From the NCBI GenBank assembly GCA_017507005.1, contig JAFWBT010000007.1, positions 1-64,000 on the forward strand: DNA of 64,000 nucleotides. Direction: 5' to 3'. Positions within the stretch are counted from its first letter, which is position 1, and every line of letters starts with the position of its first letter. Made by a program: the position numbers and the translations under genes. Positions 16,618 to 23,450 of this stretch are shown in pieces. The notes beneath the pieces were generated by a model, which worked only from the letters and a program-made list of their open reading frames with translations, was not told the DNA's origin and did no database searches. This stretch comes from Clostridia bacterium (GTDB lineage: Bacteria; Bacillota; Clostridia; Christensenellales; Borkfalkiaceae).

Positions 16618-17178
16618 GCTAAAAAAGAGCAAAATCCGACAAAAATAAATTACGCGAAACGGGCGAGTAAGGAATGCGCTTACCTCGCCGTTTTCGTCGC
16701 GCTACTAATAGCCGTGCAGCTGTGTTTATCCCTCGTGCCGGGGGTGGAGCTGGTGACGGTGCTTTTCGTGGCGTACGCGTTTGTGTTCGGGGTAAAAAGA
16801 AGCGTGATTGCCGCCATAGCGTTTTCGTTGTTGCGTCAGCTCGTTTTCGGTTTTTTTCCGACGGTGCTCGTTTTGTATTTAGTGTATTTTCCTTTGCTTG
16901 CTATCACGTTCGGCGCGTTGGGCAAAAAATTGCGGTTGTCGTTACGCGCGTTGATTGTATTGACGGTGATAGCGTGCGGTTGTAGCGCGTGTTTCACTTT
17001 GCTCGATAACGTAATCACGCCGCTTTGGTACGGGTATTCTGCGCGCGCGGCGGAGATTTATTTTTACGCTTCTTTTTCCGTTATGTTGCCGCAGGTGATA
17101 TGCGCCGCCGTCAGCGTATTTTTTCTATTTTTACCCTTGCAAAAGGCGTTTTCTTTGGTGAAAAGGGGTTTGCAATAA
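16612..17178 (+). CDS. ECF transporter S-component-like membrane protein, probably cobalamin-related
   Basis: This is a 188-residue very hydrophobic protein with about five to six membrane segments after a short basic N-terminus, the size and layout of an ECF S-component. SLVPGVELVTVLFVAYAFVFGVKRSV matches the usual small-loop pattern near TM2-TM3. It is 21 bp downstream of the riboswitch-controlled lipoprotein, so cobalamin or a precursor is the likely substrate. The ECF energising module is not nearby and is probably shared. The ribosome site is poor and lies inside a dispersed repeat. Confidence 0.75.
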   Translation: MNAKKEQNPTKINYAKRASKECAYLAVFVALLIAVQLCLSLVPGVELVTVLFVAYAFVFGVKRSVIAAIAFSLLRQLVFGFFPTVLVLYLVYFPLLAITFGALGKKLRLSLRALIVLTVIACGCSACFTLLDNVITPLWYGYSARAAEIYFYASFSVMLPQVICAAVSVFFLFLPLQKAFSLVKRGLQ

Positions 17179-17228
17179 AAAAAGGAAAATATTTTTTTAG
17201 CATATTCGCGTAATTTTGAAGAAAAGTA

Positions 17229-17257
17229 TTGACATTTTTATAATTTTGCGATAGAAT
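17229..17257 (+). promoter_or_regulatory. Sigma-A promoter of the PH-domain gene
   Basis: TTGACA (17229-17234), 17 bp, TAGAAT (17252-17257). A leader hairpin AAATCGGA / TCCGATTT (17278-17301) lies between promoter and gene. Confidence 0.82.
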
Positions 17258-17323
17258 ATATAGTACAAAATGAAAAAAATCGGATAGTATCGTCCGATTT
17301 ACGGATAACGGAGTTGTTTATTT

Positions 17324-17887
17324 ATGGGAAGATATGCCGAACGGAATTTATACGAAAACGAGTGGATCGTTGAAAAAGCTCCGCGAGACGTGTGGGGGCT
17401 TATCGGCTGGTGGATACTGGGTGTCCTCGGCTGTTGGCTGTTGCTGATCCCCACCATTTACGCGATTAAGAAAACGGTCATTTTCACACATACCGAATAC
17501 GTATTGACGAACAAGCGTCTGATTTGTAAGACGGGTGTATTCCACACCCACTCGAAAGATATCCCGCTCCTCGAAATCCAAAGCGTTTACGTAGAAGTTG
17601 GGTTCTGGGGCAGAATTTTCAACGTCGGTACGATGATTATTAAGAGTTCGAGAAGTAAGCCTATCCGCCTTCGTATTCAGGACGCGGACGACTTCAAGAC
17701 AACGATTCTTTCCGCAATCGACCAATTCGAGCTTGACCGTTTGGCGAGCCAGTCTGTTTGGACGGCGCAAGCAATGCTTCGCGGCAGCAAGGGCCGTAAT
17801 CCTTACGGCGCGTACATGGGCGACACAACGCCTACCACCGCTGCTCCCACCGACCCGTATGCTGGGTACGACCGTCACTATTATTGA
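17324..17887 (+). CDS. Bacterial PH-domain (DUF304/bPH_2) membrane protein
   Basis: This 187-residue protein has two closely spaced membrane segments (about 22-50) followed by a bacterial pleckstrin-homology-like domain: YVLTNKRLICKTGVFHTHSKDIPLLEIQSVYVEVGFWGRIFNVGTM, split over about 60-105. The last 40 residues are a Pro/Thr/Tyr-rich tail. The role of the family is poorly known; it is often linked to the membrane or cell envelope. It is a single-gene unit with its own promoter and terminator. The ribosome site (ACGGAG) is about 12 bases from the ATG, a bit far. Confidence 0.85.
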   Translation: MGRYAERNLYENEWIVEKAPRDVWGLIGWWILGVLGCWLLLIPTIYAIKKTVIFTHTEYVLTNKRLICKTGVFHTHSKDIPLLEIQSVYVEVGFWGRIFNVGTMIIKSSRSKPIRLRIQDADDFKTTILSAIDQFELDRLASQSVWTAQAMLRGSKGRNPYGAYMGDTTPTTAAPTDPYAGYDRHYY

Positions 17888-17906
17888 TATAACAACAACG
17901 AAAGAA

Positions 17907-17936
17907 AAAACGGAGAGGTTTCGCTCTCCGTTTTAT
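17907..17936 (+). terminator. Bidirectional terminator between convergent genes
   Basis: AAAACGGAGAG / CTCTCCGTTTT with a 6-base loop is symmetrical, so it can serve the PH-domain gene and the minus-strand gene ending at 18028. Confidence 0.85.
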
Positions 17937-18027
17937 ATTTTCCGTTTTTTTTATATTCGTATCGTTAGCGTTTTGTTTCGCTCCGTGGCGTTAATCGCCT
18001 TGCAATTATCTGGTAATCATCTCGCAA

Positions 18028-18444
18028 TCATCGCGCGCCGTATAGATGGGACAGGTCGGCACAGTCTTTCATAAAACACATACTTTCCAAAATTTGTATA
18101 TTGCAGCCGAAATATTCGTAAGGCGCACCGCCTGTGATATTTTCCACGAGTGCGTCCCTGCAAAAACCTTTCCCGAACAAATAAACGAGCTTTTCGGACA
18201 ACGTTTCGTCAAGATACCCTATCACGCGATTGAGCGGTACGCTGTAAACGTACGTGTTAAAAGGATAGCCGTCCACGGGTACGTGCACGATTTGCAGTAA
18301 ATCGCCTGCGTGGCTCTGTGCGATTGCGCCTTGACGGTCGGGCGGGGTAACGCCGTGGGCTTTGCAATACAGCGGAAAGGACACGCCACACTTTTTCAGT
18401 CGGCGTTGATAGAATAGGCGTTGGAAAAATGCGCGTAGTTTCAT
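18028..18444 (-). CDS. HIRAN-like domain protein, likely leaderless
   Basis: The protein (138 aa from the ATG at 18444; an ATG two codons upstream also exists) has a region resembling the HIRAN domain: AGDLLQIVHVPVDGYPFNTYVYSV followed by RVIGYLDETLSEKLVYLF. In HIRAN proteins this domain recognises DNA ends or gaps; a standalone version is unassigned. No ribosome site is present. The -10 TATACT ends 7 bases before the A of this ATG, so transcription should begin at the start codon. The domain call is from pattern only. Confidence 0.65.
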   Translation of the reverse strand: MKLRAFFQRLFYQRRLKKCGVSFPLYCKAHGVTPPDRQGAIAQSHAGDLLQIVHVPVDGYPFNTYVYSVPLNRVIGYLDETLSEKLVYLFGKGFCRDALVENITGGAPYEYFGCNIQILESMCFMKDCADLSHLYGAR

Positions 18445-18450
18445 ACTCAT

Positions 18451-18479
18451 AGTATAGCATAATATTTCGCGATTGTAAA
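18451..18479 (-). promoter_or_regulatory. Sigma-A promoter giving a leaderless mRNA
   Basis: On the minus strand TTTACA (18474-18479), 17 bp, TATACT (18451-18456). The predicted +1 is at 18444, the A of ATG. Confidence 0.75.
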
Positions 18480-18538
18480 GCGTGTAAGAATATCACAAAA
18501 CAAGGAAAGAATTTTATAGCAGAAATTGCGTAAAAATC

Positions 18539-18567
18539 TTGATTTCTTTCTAAAAATTTGGTACAAT
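18539..18567 (+). promoter_or_regulatory. Sigma-A promoter of the UDP-sugar pyrophosphorylase gene
   Basis: TTGATT (18539-18544), 17 bp, TACAAT (18562-18567). Confidence 0.8.
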
Positions 18568-18596
18568 AAAGAAAAAGGGAAAAAGGAGAGTAGAAT

Positions 18597-19826
18597 ATGA
18601 CTTATCAACAGGCGAAAGAACTGCTCGAAAAGAAAGGGCAGAGCCAACTCTTGAAATATTACGACGAACTCGACGACAACGGCAAGGCGGGCTTGTTGGC
18701 GGCGATTGAAAAAATCAGCTGGGATTTTGAAGACGCACTGAAAAATCCCGTCGACCTTAGCGGTAAAAACCGTGAAATTCGTCCTATCGCAGGGCTTCGT
18801 CAATCGGAAATCCAGCGTCGTCACGACGAATTTGAGGCGATTGGCGTAGAGGCAATCAAATCGGGCAAGGTAGCGGCGGTGCTCTTGGCAGGCGGTATGG
18901 GTACGCGTCTTGGCGTAGACGGGCCTAAGGGTGCGTACGATATTGGCATCACCAAGCCGTTGTATATTTTTGAACAGCAGATGAAAAACCTTTTGGACGT
19001 CGTTAATCAATGCGGTGTAAAGGTACCCTTGTATATTATGACGAGCGATAAAAATCACGAGCAGACGACTTCGTTCTGGAAAGAACACGGCTATTTCGGT
19101 TATGAAGAAAGCGACGTAAAATTCTTCAAGCAGGAAATGGCGCCTGCGGTGGATTTCGACGGGAAGATTATTTTGGAACGTAAGGATTTGCCTGCGCTTT
19201 CGCCCAACGGCAACGGTGGTTGGTTTGCGTCCTTGCAAAAGGCAGGGCTTTGCGAAGATTTGCACGCGCGCGGTGTGGAATGGCTGAACATTTATGCGGT
19301 GGACAACGTGTTACAGCGTATTGCCGATCCCGTATTCCTCGGCGCGACGATTGAGAGCGGCGCAAACTGCGGCGCAAAGGCTATCTTTAAGACGGAGCCT
19401 TATGAAAAGGTGGGCGTGTTGTGTATGGACGGCGATCAGCCCGACATTATCGAATATTACGAGCTGACGGACGAAATGGCGAATCAGCGCGACGAAAACG
19501 GTGATTTGGAATACAGCTACGGCGTTATTATGAACTATTTGTTCCGCTTATCCAAGCTGGAAGAAATCGTGGATAAAAAGATTCCCGTGCATATCGTTGA
19601 AAAGAAGATAGAGTGTCTTTGCGAGGACGGTGAAACGAGAAAGCCTGAAAAGGAAAACGGCAAAAAATTTGAGGCGCTTGCAGTGGACTTGATTAAATTG
19701 ATGGGCAGCGTGTTGCCTTACGAAGTCGTAAGAGAAAAGGAATTCGCGCCGATTAAAAATAAGACGGGTATTGACAGCGTGGAATCTGCCAGAGAATTAT
19801 TAAAAATGAACGGGGTGGAATTATAA
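18597..19826 (+). CDS. UDPGP-family UDP-sugar pyrophosphorylase
   Basis: This 409-residue enzyme makes a UDP-sugar from UTP and a sugar 1-phosphate. It belongs to the eukaryote-like UDPGP/UAP1 family, not the bacterial GalU or GlmU families: LLAGGMGTRLGVDGPKGAYDIG (split; nucleotide loop about 97-118), then PLYIMTSDKNHEQT, ALSPNGNGGWFASL, and INIYAVDNVL-type DN motif (YAVDNVL). UDP-N-acetylglucosamine or UDP-glucose are the likely products. AAAAGGAGAG precedes the ATG. The stop overlaps the next ATG by one base (TAATG), so the two genes are translationally coupled. Confidence 0.87.
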   Translation: MTYQQAKELLEKKGQSQLLKYYDELDDNGKAGLLAAIEKISWDFEDALKNPVDLSGKNREIRPIAGLRQSEIQRRHDEFEAIGVEAIKSGKVAAVLLAGGMGTRLGVDGPKGAYDIGITKPLYIFEQQMKNLLDVVNQCGVKVPLYIMTSDKNHEQTTSFWKEHGYFGYEESDVKFFKQEMAPAVDFDGKIILERKDLPALSPNGNGGWFASLQKAGLCEDLHARGVEWLNIYAVDNVLQRIADPVFLGATIESGANCGAKAIFKTEPYEKVGVLCMDGDQPDIIEYYELTDEMANQRDENGDLEYSYGVIMNYLFRLSKLEEIVDKKIPVHIVEKKIECLCEDGETRKPEKENGKKFEALAVDLIKLMGSVLPYEVVREKEFAPIKNKTGIDSVESARELLKMNGVEL

Positions 19827-20182
19827 TGGAAGAAATACAGCTGGAAGGCAATGAAAAATTACAAAGATTTATACAGCTGTTGTGTGATTTGAATAATCAA
19901 ACGGTGGAGATTTTGAAAACGGGCAATATTGAGATATTGTACGCAATGAACGACACCGTAGAGGAAATGTTTTCCATACAGGCGAACAGCAAGGAAGAGG
20001 TATACACCGAAATCGACGAGGACGCGCAGTGTATTTATAAAAACTTCAACGCGATCATCACGATGCTCAATAGCAACGACGAGGACGAAATCGACGAGGC
20101 TACCTCTATCGCCGTGAAAAAATTCCTGCACAACATTTTCGACGCGAACGTGCGTATCGTTCGCGCATACGGCTTGGCGTAA
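19826..20182 (+). CDS. Hypothetical small helical acidic protein
   Basis: I do not recognise this 118-residue protein. It is rich in Glu, Asp, Asn and Ile, predicted all-helical (KLQRFIQLLCDLNNQTVEILKTG and IAVKKFLHNIFDANVRIVRAYGLA, described in pieces), with no membrane segment. It is coupled to the UDP-sugar pyrophosphorylase through a TAATG overlap, so expression is tied to that enzyme. Confidence 0.75.
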   Translation: MEEIQLEGNEKLQRFIQLLCDLNNQTVEILKTGNIEILYAMNDTVEEMFSIQANSKEEVYTEIDEDAQCIYKNFNAIITMLNSNDEDEIDEATSIAVKKFLHNIFDANVRIVRAYGLA

Positions 20183-20196
20183 TCTACGCCGCAAAA

Positions 20197-20218
20197 TATC
20201 CTTATCAAAAGGATAAAA
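20197..20218 (+). terminator. Short hairpin after the 19826-20182 gene
   Basis: TATCCTT / AAGGATA with a small loop, followed by AAAATAAC. It is weak as a terminator; the stronger one follows at 20231. Confidence 0.4.
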
Positions 20219-20230
20219 ATAACAAAACGA

Positions 20231-20262
20231 GGCACCCATGTACGAGATGAGTGTCTTTTTTT
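20231..20262 (+). terminator. Terminator built from repeat copy 7 (CCCATGTA class)
   Basis: GGCACCCAT (20231-20239), loop GTACGAG, ATGAGTGTC (20247-20255), then TTTTTTT. Left arm plus loop are the repeat; the right arm is the pairing partner with one mismatch and one G-T pair. Confidence 0.75.
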
Positions 20263-20314
20263 GTTGTATTGAGAAGTTTTTTCGGCTTTTAGGCTGGAGT
20301 TGTCTTTTTCTGCC

Positions 20315-20336
20315 TACCGTGTACGCGTTGAACGCG
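20315..20336 (+). repeat. Dispersed repeat copy 8 (CCGTGTA class)
   Basis: TACCGTGTACGCGTTGAACG, then CG. It lies 14 bp beyond the 3' end of the minus-strand DUF4363 gene. Confidence 0.65.
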
Positions 20337-20349
20337 TGTTTATAGCCCA

Positions 20350-20727
20350 TTAAAATACGTTTTCCAAGCTAAAACGATAGGATTGTGGAATATTTTTACA
20401 CATACCGCGCAGGATTTCTATCTTTGGGAGCGCGCTCTTATAATCACGCACGTATAAATATCCTACTGCCTCGTACAGCTGATAATCGATTTCAAGAATA
20501 GAGGTGTGCGGCAGCCAAACATGCAAGGTGTTTTTCTTGTTCTCCCAAAACGCCTCGGTTGCCGTGCCGTCCTCATACGTCACTTCGCCGTTCTCCGTCT
20601 TTTCATACAGCGAAGCGAGCACTTTGTCAAATTCGTCAAAAGTGCTCTGTACGCGTTGGCTTTCGTAGGTTGAAACGCCGAGAATAAGCGCAAGGGTAAT
20701 AAAAATGCTGACAATCGTTCGTATCAT
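20350..20727 (-). CDS. DUF4363-like protein
   Basis: This 125-residue protein has one N-terminal membrane segment (about 3-19) and an extracytoplasmic helical part with LYEAVGYLYVRDYKSALPKIEILR, matching DUF4363 proteins that are usually encoded beside DUF421 (YetF) proteins, as here (13 bp downstream of that gene). Function is unknown. An AGGAG site (GGAGAAAAATTATG) precedes the start. Confidence 0.78.
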   Translation of the reverse strand: MIRTIVSIFITLALILGVSTYESQRVQSTFDEFDKVLASLYEKTENGEVTYEDGTATEAFWENKKNTLHVWLPHTSILEIDYQLYEAVGYLYVRDYKSALPKIEILRGMCKNIPQSYRFSLENVF

Positions 20728-20740
20728 AATTTTTCTCCTG

Positions 20741-21427
20741 TTACCATAGCTGTTTTTCCCAGTTCAAAGAAAAAGTTTCGTATTTTTTGCCCTTTTGTTG
20801 TAGGTAGACTTTTCCGTTTCCGTCCACCGTCATAACGAGCACTTTTTTCAGTTCAACGCAACCATGGTGCTTTAAAACGTCTAAAAAATACTCTTTATCG
20901 TGCCCCGTATACACTACGTTTTTCTCGTCGAATTTGCCCTCGTCTACGAGGATAATGGGCAGGGATTGTTGCAGTTCCATATAGTTACGTTTTGGCAATG
21001 CGGAAAAAGTGCCTTCCGCCTCGTACAAAGCGTAGTCTACGGAGTCGAGGGCGAAATATCCTTCTACGCGCAGGCTTTCGATAAGGTCGGAAACGTCGAG
21101 ATTATTCTTTTTAAGCTGTGTGTCGTCAATGCCGTTTTTATTGAGCACGATACTGGGAATCCCGCTGACAATGGATTTTGCCCAAGGAAAATTTAGGTCG
21201 ATAAGGCATATAATTTGGTGTAGAAAATATACGCTCAAAATCGCGATAACGCCGTATAATAAAGGTATGGAATTGTCCGCCATGGGGATGCAGGCGAGGT
21301 CGGCAATGATGAGAGTGATGACAAGCTCGTATGGCTGCATTTCCCCGATTTGCCGTTTTCCCATCAGCCGCATGACGACGAGGGTGGCGATAAAAATAAT
21401 CGCCGTGCGAATAAAAATAAGTGCCAT
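20741..21427 (-). CDS. DUF421 (YetF/YcaP-like) membrane protein
   Basis: Three N-terminal membrane segments (about 3-20, 36-52 and 60-78 from this start) are followed by the cytoplasmic DUF421 domain. Hallmarks are VVMRLMGKRQIGEMQPYELV (about 15-34) and the C-terminal LPIILVDEGKFDEKNV. The frame runs 45 codons further upstream, but that extension overlaps the folT promoter region and the family pattern begins at MALIFIRTAII, so 21427 is chosen (228 aa). The ribosome site is weak. DUF421 genes are often spore- or stress-related in Bacillota; the function here is unknown. Confidence 0.85.
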   Translation of the reverse strand: MALIFIRTAIIFIATLVVMRLMGKRQIGEMQPYELVITLIIADLACIPMADNSIPLLYGVIAILSVYFLHQIICLIDLNFPWAKSIVSGIPSIVLNKNGIDDTQLKKNNLDVSDLIESLRVEGYFALDSVDYALYEAEGTFSALPKRNYMELQQSLPIILVDEGKFDEKNVVYTGHDKEYFLDVLKHHGCVELKKVLVMTVDGNGKVYLQQKGKKYETFSLNWEKQLW

Positions 21428-21491
21428 ATCCGCAGTTTGTAAAAAAATCGGAAAAATATGTATATTTGTGGGCGTAAGGGTGTAAAAATAG

Positions 21492-21520
21492 TTGTCAACG
21501 CGCGAAAAATGGAGTATAAT
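21492..21520 (+). promoter_or_regulatory. Sigma-A promoter of the folT unit
   Basis: TTGTCA (21492-21497), 17 bp, TATAAT (21515-21520). Confidence 0.82.
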
Positions 21521-21530
21521 GTTAGAAAAA

Positions 21531-21642
21531 GTAAGAGTAGCCTTCGGCGCGTAAAGTGTCACCGAACGGGACGTTGTCGGTGAACGAAAGAAAACGGAAA
21601 TTTAGATGTTCGTTTTCTGCGGTGTCGGGGCGCGTCCGCTAC
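21531..21642 (+). promoter_or_regulatory. Tetrahydrofolate (THF) riboswitch
   Basis: Conserved THF-I pieces appear in order: AGAGTAG (21534-21540), GCGTAAAGTGT (21549-21559), GGGACGTTGT (21568-21577), AACGAA (21583-21588), a variable hairpin (GAAAACG...CGTTTTC), GCGGTG (21619-21624) and CGCGTCCGCTAC (21631-21642). It controls the folate transporter gene downstream. Confidence 0.9.
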
Positions 21643-21648
21643 AAAACG

Positions 21649-21675
21649 AGGCACCCATGTACGCGACTAATGTGC
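21649..21675 (+). repeat. Dispersed repeat copy 9 (CCCATGTA class)
   Basis: It begins AGGCACCCATGTACGCGACT and sits just after the THF riboswitch. It shares 23 identical bases (from ACAAAACG) with copy 7 at 20223-20245. Confidence 0.7.
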
Positions 21676-21716
21676 ATTTGCACAATCGAGCAAGGGCGCA
21701 ACGAAACACTTTGCGG

Positions 21717-21738
21717 ACCTCTTTAAAAGAGGTTTTTA
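21717..21738 (+). terminator. Leader hairpin in front of folT (attenuator or RBS mask)
   Basis: ACCTCTT / AAGAGGT with a 3-base loop is followed by TTTTATT and the folT ATG. The right arm contains the only ribosome-site-like sequence (AGAGG), so the hairpin may block initiation, end transcription, or both. Confidence 0.6.
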
Positions 21739-21740
21739 TT

Positions 21741-22355
21741 ATGTCGAAAAAGAACGAAATGCAAGAAAAAGCACCTACGAAATGGCAGAGGATTTGGTTT
21801 TCCCAGCTGATTGGGCAAAAAAACAAGAGCCATAAGATTGCGTACGTTGCCGTATTGACGGCGCTCACCGTAGCGGTGAATATGTTTGAAATCAAATTCG
21901 CTCAAACGCAATTTTCGCTGACGATTTTGGCGTGCGCGTTGACGGGGATTATCATAGGTCCTGCGCTGGGATTCGTCGTCGGGTTTTTAGGCGACCTCGT
22001 CGGCTTTTTATATCAATCGGGCGGCTATATGTACGCGCCGTGGATAGGGATTGCCATGGGTATGGCGGCGTTTATTGCAGGCTTTATTATGGGTGCGATA
22101 GACACGCGCGGTATTGTTGGGATGTATTGCAAGCTGGGTATCGTATGCGCGCTCATCTTTTTGGTGTGTACGGTGGGGATAAACACGACGGGGTTTTGGC
22201 TGATGTATGCCAAGGGTACGCCGTATAACACCTATCTTTTCACCCGCTTGATTGCACAAGGACAAATTGTGAACAGCTTTGTAAATTACGTGTTGCTGTT
22301 TATCCTCGTGCCCGTCGTGAACAAGATAAAACCTTTTAAAATCCGCATTAGTTAA
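21741..22355 (+). CDS. folT: Folate ECF transporter S-component
   Basis: This 204-residue hydrophobic protein has about six membrane segments after a 40-residue basic N-terminus. The internal pattern (LTALTVAVNMFEIKFAQTQF, then GIIIGPALGFVVGFLGDLVGF) fits FolT-type S-components. The THF riboswitch upstream gives independent support for folate as substrate. An earlier in-frame ATG at 21606 lies inside the riboswitch and is rejected; MSKKNEMQ at 21741 is taken. It needs the shared ECF module, not found in this window. A strong terminator follows at 22408. Confidence 0.88.
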   Translation: MSKKNEMQEKAPTKWQRIWFSQLIGQKNKSHKIAYVAVLTALTVAVNMFEIKFAQTQFSLTILACALTGIIIGPALGFVVGFLGDLVGFLYQSGGYMYAPWIGIAMGMAAFIAGFIMGAIDTRGIVGMYCKLGIVCALIFLVCTVGINTTGFWLMYAKGTPYNTYLFTRLIAQGQIVNSFVNYVLLFILVPVVNKIKPFKIRIS

Positions 22356-22407
22356 GAAAAATGTAGAAAAAAGCCTCTTAAAAGTGAGGGGTTTGTAAAA
22401 AACAAGT

Positions 22408-22440
22408 AAAATCGTCAAGCTATGCCTTGACGATTTTTTA
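22408..22440 (+). terminator. Terminator of folT, overlapping the lgt promoter
   Basis: AAATCGTCAAG / CTTGACGATTT with a 6-base loop and a T run. The right arm contains the TTGACG of the next promoter. A weaker hairpin precedes it at 22368-22394. Confidence 0.85.
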
Positions 22441-22455
22441 TTATTATGTTATAAT
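22427..22455 (+). promoter_or_regulatory. Sigma-A promoter of the lgt operon
   Basis: TTGACG (22427-22432), 17 bp, TATAAT (22450-22455). The -35 is shared with the terminator stem. Confidence 0.8.
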
Positions 22456-22511
22456 AATAAAAGCGGTATTGGGCGAAAAAGGACCTAATTGGCCGCAAAA
22501 GGAGAGAAACT

Positions 22512-23450
22512 ATGTTACCTGGAAAAATATTCGGCTTGTTTTATATGTACGGCCTAATGATTGCCATAGGTATTCTTGCGTGCTTTTGCGTGCTCTATTT
22601 ATACGGCAAAAAACGTAAAATAGAAGAACGCTTCGTCGATTTCTTGTTCTATAACGCAATCGCGTCGATTGCCGTTGGCTTTTTTTCGGCGGCGCTCTTT
22701 CAAGCGGTGTACGATTATATCGAAGACCCCTCGCAAGGGTTTAGCTTGGCAGGCAAATTCACCTTTATCGGTGGCTTGATTGGCGGCGTTGGCTGCTTTT
22801 TGATTATCTATTTCCTGTTTAGAAAAAAATACAAGGCGCGCCTTGTGGACGTGCTGTCTATCGCGCCTTGCTGTATTCTCGTGGCGCACGCCTTTGGCAG
22901 AGTCGGTTGCTTTTTTGCAGGCTGCTGCTATGGCAAGCCGACGGATAGCTTTTGGGGCGTACAATTCCCGCACTTGCCCTATAAAGTGCATCCCACGCAG
23001 CTGTACGAAGCGACGTTTCTGTTTGTCTTGTTTGCCATTTGCTTTATTCTTATCTGGAAAAAGAATTTCAAACACAATATGAGCTTGTACCTCATTGCGT
23101 ACGGCATTTTCCGTTTCTTAATCGAGTATTTGCGCGGCGACCATAGAGGGGAACTCTTCGGGGGTATTTCTCCCTCGCAGTTTTGGTCGATATTGATGGT
23201 CGCACTGGGCATTGCGCTGATTTTCCTGATGGAATGGGCGCTCAAACGCCGAGCAAAAGAACTGCTCGCCCTCGCCGACGCCACCGTATTGGTGGAGCCG
23301 ACGGAAACGGAAAACGTTACCGCAACGGAAAATACAGCTGAAAACACAACGGAAAATATAACTGAAAATATAGCGGAAACGACAACGCCCGAGGCGGATG
23401 AAAAGGAAGTTTCGGCTGACGATACGAAAACGCAGGAGGCGGAACAATGA
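22512..23450 (+). CDS. lgt: Prolipoprotein diacylglyceryl transferase
   Basis: Lgt attaches diacylglycerol from phosphatidylglycerol to the lipobox cysteine of prelipoproteins. The Lgt signature HAFGRVGCFFAGCCYG (about 116-131) and the essential downstream IEYLRGDHRG are present among about seven membrane segments. The last 55 residues are a low-complexity acidic tail with repeats such as ENTAENTTENITENIAE, unusual for Lgt. GGAGAG precedes the ATG. The stop overlaps the pncB start by 4 bp (ATGA). It is first gene of an operon that also carries lspA. Confidence 0.95.
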   Translation: MLPGKIFGLFYMYGLMIAIGILACFCVLYLYGKKRKIEERFVDFLFYNAIASIAVGFFSAALFQAVYDYIEDPSQGFSLAGKFTFIGGLIGGVGCFLIIYFLFRKKYKARLVDVLSIAPCCILVAHAFGRVGCFFAGCCYGKPTDSFWGVQFPHLPYKVHPTQLYEATFLFVLFAICFILIWKKNFKHNMSLYLIAYGIFRFLIEYLRGDHRGELFGGISPSQFWSILMVALGIALIFLMEWALKRRAKELLALADATVLVEPTETENVTATENTAENTTENITENIAETTTPEADEKEVSADDTKTQEAEQ

